The position numbers and the translations under genes are program-made. Below, one piece after another: positions 9,267 through 17,361 of a stretch of 64,000 nucleotides of DNA (its first letter is position 1; every line of letters starts with the position of its first letter). This stretch comes from Paroceanicella profunda (GTDB lineage Bacteria > Pseudomonadota > Alphaproteobacteria > Rhodobacterales > Rhodobacteraceae). The stretch is taken from contig NZ_CP040818.1 of the NCBI RefSeq assembly GCF_005887635.2, positions 3,502,501 through 3,566,500 on the forward strand. The letters run 5' to 3'. The notes below the pieces were generated by a model. The model ran no database searches. It saw only the letters and a list, made by a program, of their open reading frames with translations, and was not told the DNA's origin.

Positions 9267-10466
9267 TCAGGCCACCGCGAATTTCATCAGCTTGATCGCC
9301 GCGAAGTCGCTCACGTCGCCACCGATGCGCTTGGTGGCATAGAACAGCACGTTCGGCTTCGCCGAGAACGGGTCGCGCAGGATGCGCAGGTCGGGCCGCT
9401 CGGCGATGGTGTAGCCGGAATCGAAATCCCCGAAGGCGATGGCATAGGCGTCCACGCCGATGTCGGGCATGTCCTCCGAGATCAGCACCGGGTAGCCCAT
9501 CAGCCGCGCCGGCTGGCCCTGGGACAGGCTGTCGGACCACAGGAAGCGGCCGTCGGCGTCCTTCATCTTGCGCACGGCCCCGGCGGTCTTCGAGTTCATC
9601 ACGAAGGTCGCCTTGGCGCGGTAGCGCGCCCCGAGCGCGTAGACGAGATCGACGATCGCGTCCGCCGGCTCGGTGCCGTTGAAATCGCCGTTCGAACCGG
9701 TGGGCACATAGCCGATGCTGCCCCAGGCCCAGCTGTCGTTGCCCACCGCCGGGTGGTCGAGGAAGCCGCGCGGCTTGCCGTCGCCGTCACCCGCCACGAA
9801 GGCCGAGCCCTCGGCGCGGGCGAACTTGTCGGCGATGCGATCCGCCAGCCAGCTCTCGACATCGAAGGCGCTGTCGTCGAGCAGCCGCTGCGAGGCCTTG
9901 GGCATCGCCGAAAGCTCGAACAGCGGGATCGAGATGCGGTCCAGCTGCGGCGTGGTGGTCTCGCCGGTGGAGGTCGCCTCGTCCGCCCAGCCCGCGCCGA
10001 TGTCCGAATGATCGACCAGCACGTCGAAGGCCGACGCCTCCACCGTCACCACGTTGGCGATGGCGCGGATCGAATGCGCGCCGCGCAGCACGCCATTGAT
10101 CTGCTCGGAGGTCTGCGGGTCGACGAGGTAGCCCCCGTCGGCCGAAACCGTGGTCGAGAGAGCCTTCTCCTCGACCTGCAGGTGACGCAGCGCATCGTCA
10201 TCGCCGCTGCGCAGATAGGCCGAGAAGGCCTTCTTGTGCGGCAGGCCCGGCTCGGCGGCCTGGGACAGATGCGGACGGGCCGCGGAGACGGATTTCGCGT
10301 TCAGCATGGCGAGCTTTTCTTCCTGTTCGTTCAACCGGGACTTCATATCTTTACGGAAAGCACTGAATTCATTCAGGAAACCGGTCATGGCGGATTTCAC
10401 CTCCACGGCCGTACCCGCGCGCGACGGCTCAGCCGCCTGGTCACGGTTTGCATCGGAATGAGACAT
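9267..10466 (-). CDS. GTA major capsid protein g5 (HK97 fold)
   Basis: A 399-residue HK97-type capsid precursor. Residues about 25-60 form a charged helical region (FRKDMKSRLNEQEEKLAML) acting as the cleavable scaffold, followed by the mature domain with the family motifs SADGGYLVDPQTSEQ, IPLFELSAMPKASQRLLDDS, and the C-terminal block ending FAAIKLMKFAVA. The protease that would remove the scaffold is the next gene upstream. The ATG at 10466 is used. The roughly 200 bases between this gene and g6 hold no gene. Confidence 0.95.
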   Translation of the reverse strand: MSHSDANRDQAAEPSRAGTAVEVKSAMTGFLNEFSAFRKDMKSRLNEQEEKLAMLNAKSVSAARPHLSQAAEPGLPHKKAFSAYLRSGDDDALRHLQVEEKALSTTVSADGGYLVDPQTSEQINGVLRGAHSIRAIANVVTVEASAFDVLVDHSDIGAGWADEATSTGETTTPQLDRISIPLFELSAMPKASQRLLDDSAFDVESWLADRIADKFARAEGSAFVAGDGDGKPRGFLDHPAVGNDSWAWGSIGYVPTGSNGDFNGTEPADAIVDLVYALGARYRAKATFVMNSKTAGAVRKMKDADGRFLWSDSLSQGQPARLMGYPVLISEDMPDIGVDAYAIAFGDFDSGYTIAERPDLRILRDPFSAKPNVLFYATKRIGGDVSDFAAIKLMKFAVA

Positions 10467-10569
10467 GGGAGATCCTTCGTGAGATCGCATGGATGCTGGG
10501 GTTGGAATGGCGTGGCCCGGGCGCGCCGCCACAGGCCCCCCGCGGGGAGCGGCGGCGGACGGGGGCCGT

Positions 10570-11121
10570 TCAGGTCAGGTCGGCCCGCGCCTCGGCGATG
10601 GCCTCGGTGAGCGCCCGAGCGAGCGCGTCGTCCGCCTCACCCGCGCCGAGACTGGCCCGCGCGGAAGGCAGCATCGGGAAGGTCACGAGCGAGACCTCCC
10701 AGAGTTCGATTTCCTCAAGCGCCCGGCCCAGCGAGGTCTTCGCCGCGCGGACGGTGCGATACCCGATCGACAGCCCGTCGATCGCCCCGGCCTTGAGCAG
10801 CGTCAGCGCCTCGGCGCCGCGCCGGACATCGGCGAGAATGCGGCCGCGCACATGCAGGCCATGCGCATCCTCCCGGATCTCGTCCCACACGCCGATGGGC
10901 TGGGCGGGGTCGTGCTGCCAGAGCATCTTCACCTTGCGCCCCTGCGCGCTCAGCGCCGCAAGGCTGCGCGCATAGGCGCCGCGGCAGACCACGTCTCCGC
11001 CCTGGTCGGCCTCACCGAACAGCGAGGCGTAGCCGGCAATGCCGGTCTCCCCCGCGAGGCCCGTGCCGGTATCGAAGGTCTGGAATTTCGTTTCCAGGCC
11101 GAAATCGGATACTGATGTCAT
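10570..11121 (-). CDS. GTA HK97-family prohead protease g4
   Basis: A 183-residue U35-type prohead protease. The catalytic His is in the MLWQHDPAQPIGVWDE segment and the nucleophile Ser in GLSIGYR, the two conserved motifs of the family; the N-terminal GYASLFGEADQGGDVV is also typical. It processes the capsid scaffold encoded next. Full length and intact. Confidence 0.94.
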   Translation of the reverse strand: MTSVSDFGLETKFQTFDTGTGLAGETGIAGYASLFGEADQGGDVVCRGAYARSLAALSAQGRKVKMLWQHDPAQPIGVWDEIREDAHGLHVRGRILADVRRGAEALTLLKAGAIDGLSIGYRTVRAAKTSLGRALEEIELWEVSLVTFPMLPSARASLGAGEADDALARALTEAIAEARADLT

Positions 11122-11166
11122 AAGCTCTTGTCCCGAATGCTGAAACGAGGACGGGGGCCGTGGGCC

Positions 11167-11412
11167 TCACTGGCCGGCACGGCTCGCGAATTCGTAGACG
11201 AGCTGGCTGAGCATGGCGCCCGCGACGCCGTAGACGGCGAGCCACAAGCGCCGCTCCAGCCGCTCGATGGCCGACTCGATGCCCGAGAGCCGGCGTTCGA
11301 GGGCGCTCCAACGCTCCTCGCTCACCCGTTCATGGGTCTCGATCCGGGCATGCGCGCTGTCGAAGGGCTCATAGAGAAACCGCGAGCCGCTCCTGAGCTG
11401 CTCCTTGCTCAT
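11167..11412 (-). CDS. GTA small protein g3.5
   Basis: An 81-residue protein with a strongly charged helical middle (ERVSEERWSALERRLSGIES) and a single C-terminal hydrophobic stretch (LWLAVYGVAGAMLSQLVYEF), suggesting a short coiled coil anchored in a membrane. Position and length match g3.5 of RcGTA, whose function is not well defined. The ATG at 11412 overlaps the portal stop by four bases (ATGA), so it is translated with the portal gene. A role in anchoring or timing assembly is only a guess. Confidence 0.75.
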   Translation of the reverse strand: MSKEQLRSGSRFLYEPFDSAHARIETHERVSEERWSALERRLSGIESAIERLERRLWLAVYGVAGAMLSQLVYEFASRAGQ

Positions 11413-12593
11413 TCGGAGCTCCCCTCCTCCGCCTTCGGCAGGCCCAGCAGCGCCCGCTTCTCCGCGGCGCTGAGGAAATCTGCCTCCGACACCCGCCGCC
11501 ACAGCGCCTCGCGCTCCACGGCGAGGGCCGGAACCGAGTCGAGCTCGGGCGACAGCGTGAGCCGCTCGCCATAGAACTCCGGCAGCCAGCCGCCGAGCGC
11601 CGTGAGCAGGCGGTTCACCAGCGGCAGAACCGTGAGCCGGTAGAAGGCGCGGTTCGCTTCCTGATAGTTGGAATAGGTCGCGTCCCCCGGCAGGCCCAGC
11701 AGCATGGGCGGCACGCCGAAGGCCAGCGCGATCTCCCGCGCCGCCGCTTCCTTGGTCTTGTGGAACTCCATGTCGGAGGGCGAGAAGCCCATCGGCTTCC
11801 AGTCCAGCCCCCCCTCCAGCAGCATCGGCCGCCCGGCATTGCGCGCGCCCATGTGGTAGCTCTCCAGCTCTTCCACCAGGCGGGTGTACTGGTCGGAGGC
11901 CATCTGCCCCATCCCGTCGCCGCCGCGATAGACGATGGCCCCGGACGGCCGGGCGGCGTTGTCGAGCAGCGACTTCGACCAGCGCGACGCCGCGTTGTGC
12001 ACGTCCACCGCCGAGGCCGCGGCCTCCAACGCCGACATGCCGTAGTGATCGTCCTGGGGGTGGAAGGCGCGCAGGTGCAGCACCGGCCGGGCCCCGTCGC
12101 GCATGTCGAACCGCGCCTTCCGGGCGCCGACGGAATATTCGTAGGCCACCGGCCAGCCGTCCTCGCCAGGCACGACCCGCATGCGGTCCGAGCGCAGCAC
12201 ATGCAGCTCCATCGGCCGGCCCCGGCCGTCGATGCCCGACACTTCCAGGTACCCGTCGCCACTCAGCAGCAGGTGGCCGTAGAAGCTCTCGAACAGCGCC
12301 GGCCCGGATTGCGCCGGGTTCGGATGGGCGAGCAGCTGCGCCAGCGGATGGGTCTCATACCGTGCCCCGTCGCGGCTGAGAACCAGGGGAACCGCAGCCG
12401 CGGCTTCCGCGATCATCTTCACGCAGCGAAACCCCACCGGGTTGCCGATGAAGCCGCTTCGGGTGAGCGACGCGGTGTCCCGCGGCGTCCAGGCGGGCCG
12501 GCCCGCGGCCTGAAAGGCGATGACCGGTCCGGCGGCCGAGGCCTTCTGTTCGCGCGGTGCCTCCCGCGCGCTGCGTCGCAATCCCAGAAGCAT
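11409..12593 (-). CDS. GTA portal protein g3 (HK97 family)
   Basis: A 394-residue phage portal with the family landmarks SGFIGNPVGFRCVKMIAEAA, NPAQSGPALFESFYGHLLL, the AFHPQDDHYGMSALEAA region and the pore/clip part containing FGVPPMLLGLPGDATYSNYQ. The dodecamer is the DNA gate of the particle. The ATG at 12593 follows a GAGAGG-rich leader; an in-frame ATG six codons earlier is possible. About 170 bases upstream (12594-12762) hold no recognisable gene. Confidence 0.95.
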   Translation of the reverse strand: MLLGLRRSAREAPREQKASAAGPVIAFQAAGRPAWTPRDTASLTRSGFIGNPVGFRCVKMIAEAAAAVPLVLSRDGARYETHPLAQLLAHPNPAQSGPALFESFYGHLLLSGDGYLEVSGIDGRGRPMELHVLRSDRMRVVPGEDGWPVAYEYSVGARKARFDMRDGARPVLHLRAFHPQDDHYGMSALEAAASAVDVHNAASRWSKSLLDNAARPSGAIVYRGGDGMGQMASDQYTRLVEELESYHMGARNAGRPMLLEGGLDWKPMGFSPSDMEFHKTKEAAAREIALAFGVPPMLLGLPGDATYSNYQEANRAFYRLTVLPLVNRLLTALGGWLPEFYGERLTLSPELDSVPALAVEREALWRRVSEADFLSAAEKRALLGLPKAEEGSSE

Positions 12594-12762
12594 GTCTCGC
12601 CTCTCCCGCAAATGTTCAAAAACGTTCGTCTCTGCGCGAACCGGGGCCGCCGCGATACGGCGCGGCGCGCTCCTTCCGGTCCGCCCACGCCAACAGGCGG
12701 CGCGACACCCTGCGGCGTGCGCCTCACCAGCCCGCGAGGTCGGAAACTGCCTGCGCCGCGCC

Positions 12763-14166
12763 CTAGAGCGCCCGCAAACGGGGGGCCTGGTAGGACCCGG
12801 CCGGCACGATCATCAGGTCCGTGATCGCCCAGACCAGCGCATCCACGCGGTCCGGGCTTCCCCGGCCGGAATAGCCTTCCGGTCCGAGAGCGCACATCTC
12901 GGCCTCCAGCGCCGCGAAGATCCCCGCATGCCGCACCCGGCCCTGCTCATAAAGCGCGGCGACCGGCTCCGCCCGAGCCACCTTGCCCCGGGCCGCGCGC
13001 ACCGCGCGGTAGGGCAGCAGCGGATCGACCTGGCGCAGGATGTTCTCCACCAGATCGCCGCCCTGGTTCACCTCGGCCACCACCCTGTCGGCGTTCCAGC
13101 GCCGGGCCGCGGCCACGGCCGCCGCCGCCCAGACGCTCGGATGCGCCCCGGTGACACTGGCATCCTCCAGCACCCAGGCCCGCCAGTCGCGCGGCGGACC
13201 ATCCGCCTGCACTCCGGCCACCACGATGCCACAAGCATCGGCCGATTTGCCTCCCGTCACCGGGGGATCGACCGCCACCACGATCCGCGTGAGCTCCGGC
13301 GCCTCAGAGCGCATCCCCCCCAGGCCCGCCCGGGTCCAGAGCGCGCCGGGGATGGCATCGCACATCTCGCCCTCGATCTCCTGCTGGCCGAGGAAGGTGC
13401 CGCGATAGCTCTCCTCGATCACACGGAGGAAACTGCGGGCCAGATGCGGGTTGGCCCGCGTCGGCGCCGCCGTCTGCACCGTGTGCGCATCCTTCAGGAT
13501 GTCCTCCAGCAGCGGGTTCACCCGCGGCGTGGTGGTCACCACATGCCGGGGCGTCTCGCCAAGCCGAAGGCCGAACTGCAGCATGTCCCAGGTCTCGCGG
13601 CCCTTCTTCCATTTCGCCAGCTCGTCGGACCAGGCACAGTCGAACTGTGGGCCGCGCAGGCTCTCGGGGTCGGCGGCCGAGAAAATCCGCGCCTCCGCCC
13701 CGTTCGGCCACACAAGCATCCGCCGCGTGGCGATCCACTTCGGCCGGCGATCGGGCGGCGTGCAGGCAATCAGCCCGGACTCGCCCTCGATCATGATCTC
13801 CCTGGCCTGGTCCAGTGTCGCGGCCACGAGAGCCACGCGCCGGCAGGCTCCGGGCGCCTCCGGGGTCGGCCCCTCGACCTGGGAGCGCACCCATTCGGCT
13901 CCGGCGCGGGTCTTGCCCGCGCCGCGCCCGCCCATGACCACCCAGGTCGACCAGTCCCCCTCCGGGGGGAGCTGGTGCTGCATGGCCCAGAATTCGAACA
14001 ACCAGGGCAGCGCCAGCAAGGCACCGAGACTGAGCGAGCCGAGAAAGCCCTCAATCTCCTCCCGTCCCCTGGAGGCGAGCAAGCCGGCGCCATACCTCGG
14101 CACGGGCGGCATCGAGGTCGAGCACGCCCTCGCTTGCGCCGCCGATTTCCCTGCTGCGTTTTTCAA
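12763..14166 (-). CDS. GTA large terminase g2 (DNA packaging ATPase-nuclease)
   Basis: A terminase large subunit with Walker A GGRGAGKTRAG, Walker B acidic pair in FDCAWSDELAKW, and the RNase H-like nuclease with its first Asp in VVAVDPPVTGG. In a GTA it packages host DNA headfuls without sequence preference. The start is uncertain: a TTG at 14166 preceded by GAGGTGAG gives 467 residues and overlaps g1 by 116 bases; the first ATG (14112) has no clear Shine-Dalgarno. The family homology visible to me begins near residue 35, so either start is possible. Confidence 0.94.
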   Translation of the reverse strand: MKNAAGKSAAQARACSTSMPPVPRYGAGLLASRGREEIEGFLGSLSLGALLALPWLFEFWAMQHQLPPEGDWSTWVVMGGRGAGKTRAGAEWVRSQVEGPTPEAPGACRRVALVAATLDQAREIMIEGESGLIACTPPDRRPKWIATRRMLVWPNGAEARIFSAADPESLRGPQFDCAWSDELAKWKKGRETWDMLQFGLRLGETPRHVVTTTPRVNPLLEDILKDAHTVQTAAPTRANPHLARSFLRVIEESYRGTFLGQQEIEGEMCDAIPGALWTRAGLGGMRSEAPELTRIVVAVDPPVTGGKSADACGIVVAGVQADGPPRDWRAWVLEDASVTGAHPSVWAAAAVAAARRWNADRVVAEVNQGGDLVENILRQVDPLLPYRAVRAARGKVARAEPVAALYEQGRVRHAGIFAALEAEMCALGPEGYSGRGSPDRVDALVWAITDLMIVPAGSYQAPRLRAL

Positions 14167-14383
14167 GACTCACCTCGATATCGATGACTGTCTGAAGTGC
14201 CTTGTGATGAGACCGGATCAGGTCCAGCCGGGCGCGTGCGCCGGCGGGGTCCTGGTCCTCCTCATCGCGCAAATCCGCTATCGCCGAGGCCAACGCCTCC
14301 GACAGCATCTCGTACATGCGGCGCGCGCGACCGATAAGCGCCGCAGAAGTCGCCTTTTCAGAATCAATTGAAACAGAATTCAT
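14051..14383 (-). CDS. GTA small terminase-like protein g1
   Basis: About 110 residues from the ATG at 14383 (MNSVSIDSEKATSAA), mainly helical and charged (RARRMYEMLSEALASAIADL; LIRSHHKALQTVIDIEVSLE). Size, position directly before TerL, and this helix pattern match RcGTA g1, a small terminase. The same frame continues upstream to an ATG at 14464, which has an AAGGAG sequence before it and would read straight through the terminator hairpin at 14424-14455, giving 137 residues. The Shine-Dalgarno before 14383 is weak, so which start is used matters for regulation. Confidence 0.8.
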   Translation of the reverse strand: MNSVSIDSEKATSAALIGRARRMYEMLSEALASAIADLRDEEDQDPAGARARLDLIRSHHKALQTVIDIEVSLEKRSREIGGASEGVLDLDAARAEVWRRLARLQGTGGD

Positions 14384-14423
14384 TTGGAAACGAGCCTTGT
14401 GCGGAAATTGCCACCGAAACCAA

Positions 14424-14455
14424 AAACCCCCGGGATCTTGCGATCCCGGGGGTTT
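14424..14455 (-). terminator. Strong intrinsic terminator or attenuator in the GTA g1 leader
   Basis: Perfect 14-bp inverted repeat: arms 14424-14437 (aaacccccgggatc) and 14442-14455 around a four-base loop. Read on the minus strand the stem ends in GGGGG followed by TTTTTGGTTT. It follows mltG (stop 14540) and so could end that transcript, but a sigma70-type promoter (14483-14511) lies between mltG and the hairpin. Any transcript from that promoter toward g1 must pass this hairpin. Confidence 0.8.
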
Positions 14456-14482
14456 GGCGCCCATTTCGTCCAGCGTGCTCCT

Positions 14483-14511
14483 TCTATACAGAAGAGCGCG
14501 CGCAATGTCAA
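14483..14511 (-). promoter_or_regulatory. Near-consensus sigma70 promoter ahead of the GTA cluster
   Basis: On the minus strand: -35 TTGACA (14511-14506), a 17-base spacer, and -10 TATAGA (14488-14483). Transcription would begin near 14476, about 20 bases before the hairpin at 14455-14424 and 90 before the short g1 start. It lies wholly in the mltG-g1 gap. Confidence 0.75.
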
Positions 14512-14539
14512 GCGCAATCTGAAGCTGCGCTGCCGCGGC

Positions 14540-15532
14540 TCAGTTCTGTTCGCTCTGGCGCTGCCGCTCGATGCGCCGCCATTCCGCGACATTGCGGTTG
14601 TGCTCGCGAAGCGTGGAGGAGAACACGTGCCCGCCGGAGCCATCGGCCACGAAGAACAGGTAGTCGGTCTTCGCCGGCTGCATCACCGCCGCAATCGCGG
14701 CACGCCCGGGGTTGGCGATCGGGGTCGGCGGCAGACCGTCGATCATGTAGGTATTGTACGGCGTGCGCGTCTGCAACTCCGAGCGCCGCAGCCCCCGGTC
14801 CAGCACTTCCTTGCCCCCGGTGATGCCGTAGATCACCGTCGGGTCGGTCTCCAGCCGCATGCCGGCGCGCAGGCGGTTGATGAACACCGAGGCCACCTCC
14901 GGCCGCTCTCCCGGAATGCCGGTTTCCTTCTCGACGATGGATGCAAGCACCAGCGCCTCTTCCGGAGTGTCCAGCGGCAGGTCCGCCTGCCGCCCTTCCC
15001 AGGCCGCAGCCAGGATGCGCTTCTGCGCCGCCATCATCTGGTCGATCACCGTCTGCCGCGGGGTTCCGCGTTGCAGGTTGTAGGTGTCGGGCGCCAGCAT
15101 GCCCTCCGGCGGCACGGTGGTGATCTCCCCGCTCAGGAAATCCGCCTCGTCGAGCCGCTGCACCACCTGGAAGGAAGTGAAGCCTTCCGGGATGGTGATC
15201 GGGTGCAGGATCGACTTGCCGGAGGAGAGAATCGCGAGGATATCCTCCATCGACGCTCCGGCAGGGATCGCATATTCGCCGAACTTCAGCGTCGTCGCCG
15301 TCTTGGTATAGCGGGCACCGATGCGGAAGATCGTGCCGTTGGAGATCGCGCCGTCCTGCTCCAGCTTTTCGGTGATCACCGGCAGGGAGTCACCGCGGTC
15401 GAGAACCACGATGGTCTCCTGCTGCAGCGGCCCCGCGCCGCGGAACGCGCTCACGCCCCAGCCGATGATGCCCAGCACCACCAGCAGGACAGCGATCAGC
15501 AGGTTCAGCCCGTTCGCCGCGATATGGCGCAT
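14540..15532 (-). CDS. mltG: Endolytic murein transglycosylase MltG (YceG family)
   Basis: A 330-residue inner-membrane protein that cuts nascent glycan strands and releases them from lipid II polymerisation. One N-terminal transmembrane segment (residues about 8-28, NLLIAVLLVVLGIIGWGV) is followed by a LysM-like region and the YceG catalytic domain, with the key Glu in SIVEKETG, then GLPPTPIANPGRAAI and the C-terminal HVFSSTLREHN block. It starts 4 bases after fabF stops, so it is cotranscribed with the fab genes; this fab-mltG-GTA order is, from memory, common in Rhodobacterales. Confidence 0.95.
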   Translation of the reverse strand: MRHIAANGLNLLIAVLLVVLGIIGWGVSAFRGAGPLQQETIVVLDRGDSLPVITEKLEQDGAISNGTIFRIGARYTKTATTLKFGEYAIPAGASMEDILAILSSGKSILHPITIPEGFTSFQVVQRLDEADFLSGEITTVPPEGMLAPDTYNLQRGTPRQTVIDQMMAAQKRILAAAWEGRQADLPLDTPEEALVLASIVEKETGIPGERPEVASVFINRLRAGMRLETDPTVIYGITGGKEVLDRGLRRSELQTRTPYNTYMIDGLPPTPIANPGRAAIAAVMQPAKTDYLFFVADGSGGHVFSSTLREHNRNVAEWRRIERQRQSEQN

Positions 15533-15536
15533 GGGC

Positions 15537-16796
15537 TTACACCTTGCCCATGATCAGCGAAGCATTGGTGCCACCGAATCCGAAGGAATTCGACAGCGCA
15601 ACGTCGATCTTGCGCTCCCGCGCCTTCAGCGGCGCAAGGTCGAGCACCGTCTCCACCGAGGGGTTCTCGAGGTTGAGCGTCGGCGGCGCAATGCCGTCGC
15701 GCATGGCGAGCAGGCAGAAGATGGCCTCAACCGCGCCCGCCGCGCCGAGCAGATGCCCGATGGAGGACTTGGTCGAGGACATCGTCACCCGCTCCGCCGC
15801 GGAACCGAGCAGCCGGGTCACGGCGCCGAGCTCGATCTCGTCACCCACCTGGGTGGAGGTGCCATGGGCGTTCACGTAGTCGATCTGGTCCACCGTGATG
15901 CCCGCCGAGCGCAGCGCGCCCTGCATGGAGCGGAAGCCGCCGTTGCCGTCCGGCGCGGGCGAGGTGATGTGATAGGCATCGCCCGAGAGCCCGTAGCCGA
16001 GCAGCTCACCGTAGATCCTGGCCCCGCGCGCCTTGGCGTGCTCGTATTCCTCCAGCACCACGACTCCGGCGCCCTCGCCCATCACGAACCCGTCGCGGTC
16101 CTTGTCATAGGGGCGGCTGGCGCGCTCCGGCTCATCGCGGAAATGAGTGGACAGGGTCTTGCAGGCGGCGAAGCCGGCAACGCCGATCTCGCACACCGGG
16201 CTCTCCGCGCCACCGGCGACCATCACGTCGGCATCGCCGAGCATGATCAGCCGCGCCGCGTCGCCGATCGCATGCGCACCGGTCGAACAGGCCGTCACCA
16301 CGGAGTGGTTCGGCCCGCGGAACCCGTAGCGGATCGACACCTGGCCGGAGCACAGGTTGATCAGCGCGCCGGGGATGAAGAAGGGCGACACGCGCCGCGG
16401 CCCGCGATCCCGCAGGATCAGCGCGGTCTCGGCAATCGATTCGACCCCGCCGATGCCCGAGCCGATCATCACGCCGGTGCGGATGCACTCTTCCTCGTCG
16501 GTGGGCTTCCAGCCGGCATCCGTCACCGCCTGCTCGGCAGCCGTGAGGGCGTAGGTGATGAACCTGTCGGTCTTGCGCTGGTCCTTGGGAGAAACCCAGT
16601 CATCGGGATTATAAGTGCCGTTGGTGCCATCGCCGAGCGGCAGCTCGCAGGCGATGTCGCATGCAAGGTGGCTCGCGTCGAAATGGCGGATCTTGCCGGC
16701 CCCGGATTTCCCGGCGATCAGGCGCTCCCAGGTCTGCTCGACGCCGCAGGCCAGAGGCGTGACCATGCCAAGTCCGGTAATCACAACCCGTCTCAT
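15537..16796 (-). CDS. fabF: 3-oxoacyl-ACP synthase II (FabF)
   Basis: A 419-residue condensing enzyme of fatty-acid elongation. The active-site Cys is in ACSTGAHAIGDA, the two His residues in NAHGTSTQVGD and SSIGHLLGAAG, with a Gly-rich C-terminus FGFGGTNASLIM. It elongates acyl-ACP in the cytoplasm and sits between acpP and mltG. Length and all catalytic residues are normal. Confidence 0.97.
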   Translation of the reverse strand: MRRVVITGLGMVTPLACGVEQTWERLIAGKSGAGKIRHFDASHLACDIACELPLGDGTNGTYNPDDWVSPKDQRKTDRFITYALTAAEQAVTDAGWKPTDEEECIRTGVMIGSGIGGVESIAETALILRDRGPRRVSPFFIPGALINLCSGQVSIRYGFRGPNHSVVTACSTGAHAIGDAARLIMLGDADVMVAGGAESPVCEIGVAGFAACKTLSTHFRDEPERASRPYDKDRDGFVMGEGAGVVVLEEYEHAKARGARIYGELLGYGLSGDAYHITSPAPDGNGGFRSMQGALRSAGITVDQIDYVNAHGTSTQVGDEIELGAVTRLLGSAAERVTMSSTKSSIGHLLGAAGAVEAIFCLLAMRDGIAPPTLNLENPSVETVLDLAPLKARERKIDVALSNSFGFGGTNASLIMGKV

Positions 16797-16890
16797 CAGC
16801 GCTCCTCAGTTCTCATTGGTCGGGCCTCTTCTACAGCAGGGGCCGCGCTCGCGGCAAGCAACCTTCCTGTACCCCCGACCCACAGCAAAA

Positions 16891-16915
16891 CGGCATCCGG
16901 ATCGCCCGGATGCCG
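16891..16915 (-). terminator. Intrinsic terminator after acpP
   Basis: Ten-base perfect stem (cggcatccgg / ccggatgccg) with a 5-base loop. On the minus strand it is followed by TTTTGCTG. It lies 27 bases after the acpP stop and would end the abundant acpP message before fabF, which starts about 95 bases further on. Confidence 0.75.
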
Positions 16916-16941
16916 CAGTCTGTCCGGTTGCCCGGGCAGGA

Positions 16942-17175
16942 TCAGACGTTCTCGGAGATGTACTTCACCGCGTCGCCGAAGGTCTGGATGGTCTCGGCGG
17001 CATCGTCGGGAATCTCGATCCCGAACTCTTCCTCGAACGCCATCACGAGCTCGACGGTGTCCAGCGAATCCGCGCCGAGGTCGTCGATGAAGGACGCACC
17101 CTCGACAACCTTGTCCTCGTCAACGCTCAGGTGCTCGACAACAATCTTCTTAACGCGCTCAGCGATATCGCTCAT
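16942..17175 (-). CDS. acpP: Acyl carrier protein
   Basis: A 77-residue acidic protein with the phosphopantetheine Ser in [18 protein letters not shown]. It carries acyl chains between the Fab enzymes encoded on both sides. The ATG at 17175 gives the normal ACP N-terminus [16 protein letters not shown]; an in-frame upstream extension is unlike ACP. It has its own promoter-like sequence and terminator, as expected for a highly expressed gene inside a fab cluster. Confidence 0.97.
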   Translation of the reverse strand: MSDIAERVKKIVVEHLSVDEDKVVEGASFIDDLGADSLDTVELVMAFEEEFGIEIPDDAAETIQTFGDAVKYISENV

Positions 17176-17304
17176 AGTCCTGTCCTCGCAGTTTGCCCCC
17201 CCGCAGGGGTTGCCTAGATGTGGGAGTGCGACCGGCCGGGCGATTGTCAGTGGCCGCACAGAAACAGACCCGTAGGCAAGGCCCCCGGCTTGTATTCTGC
17301 CGCG

Positions 17305-17332
17305 CCTATACCATACCTTCCGGCACGTGCAA
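17305..17332 (-). promoter_or_regulatory. acpP: Promoter candidate for acpP
   Basis: Minus strand: TTGCAC (17332-17327), 16-base spacer, TATAGG (17310-17305), about 130 bases before the acpP start in the fabG-acpP gap. Confidence 0.55.
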
Positions 17333-17361
17333 ATCCTGATTGCACCGGTCGGAAATCGCCG

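Larger units (their letters stand above)
127..14383 (-). mobile_element. Gene transfer agent (GTA) structural cluster g1-g15
   Basis: Seventeen minus-strand genes encode small and large terminase, portal, a small g3.5 protein, prohead protease, capsid, connectors, tail tube, two chaperones, a short tape measure, distal tail protein, hub, NlpC/P60 peptidase and the large baseplate protein. The order and sizes match the Rhodobacter capsulatus GTA cluster. There is no integrase, repressor, replication gene or lysis cassette in the block, and the tape measure is only about 210 residues, both typical of a GTA rather than a tailed prophage. Every gene is open and most junctions overlap by a few bases, so the cluster looks functional and cotranscribed. 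In known hosts CtrA and GafA control such clusters; no binding site for either was recognised here. Confidence 0.95.

Noticed and set aside
127..14383. Calling the first 14 kb an ordinary prophage
   Set aside because: No integrase, repressor, replication or lysis genes; gene order and the short tape measure match a gene transfer agent, located beside the conserved fab/mltG block.
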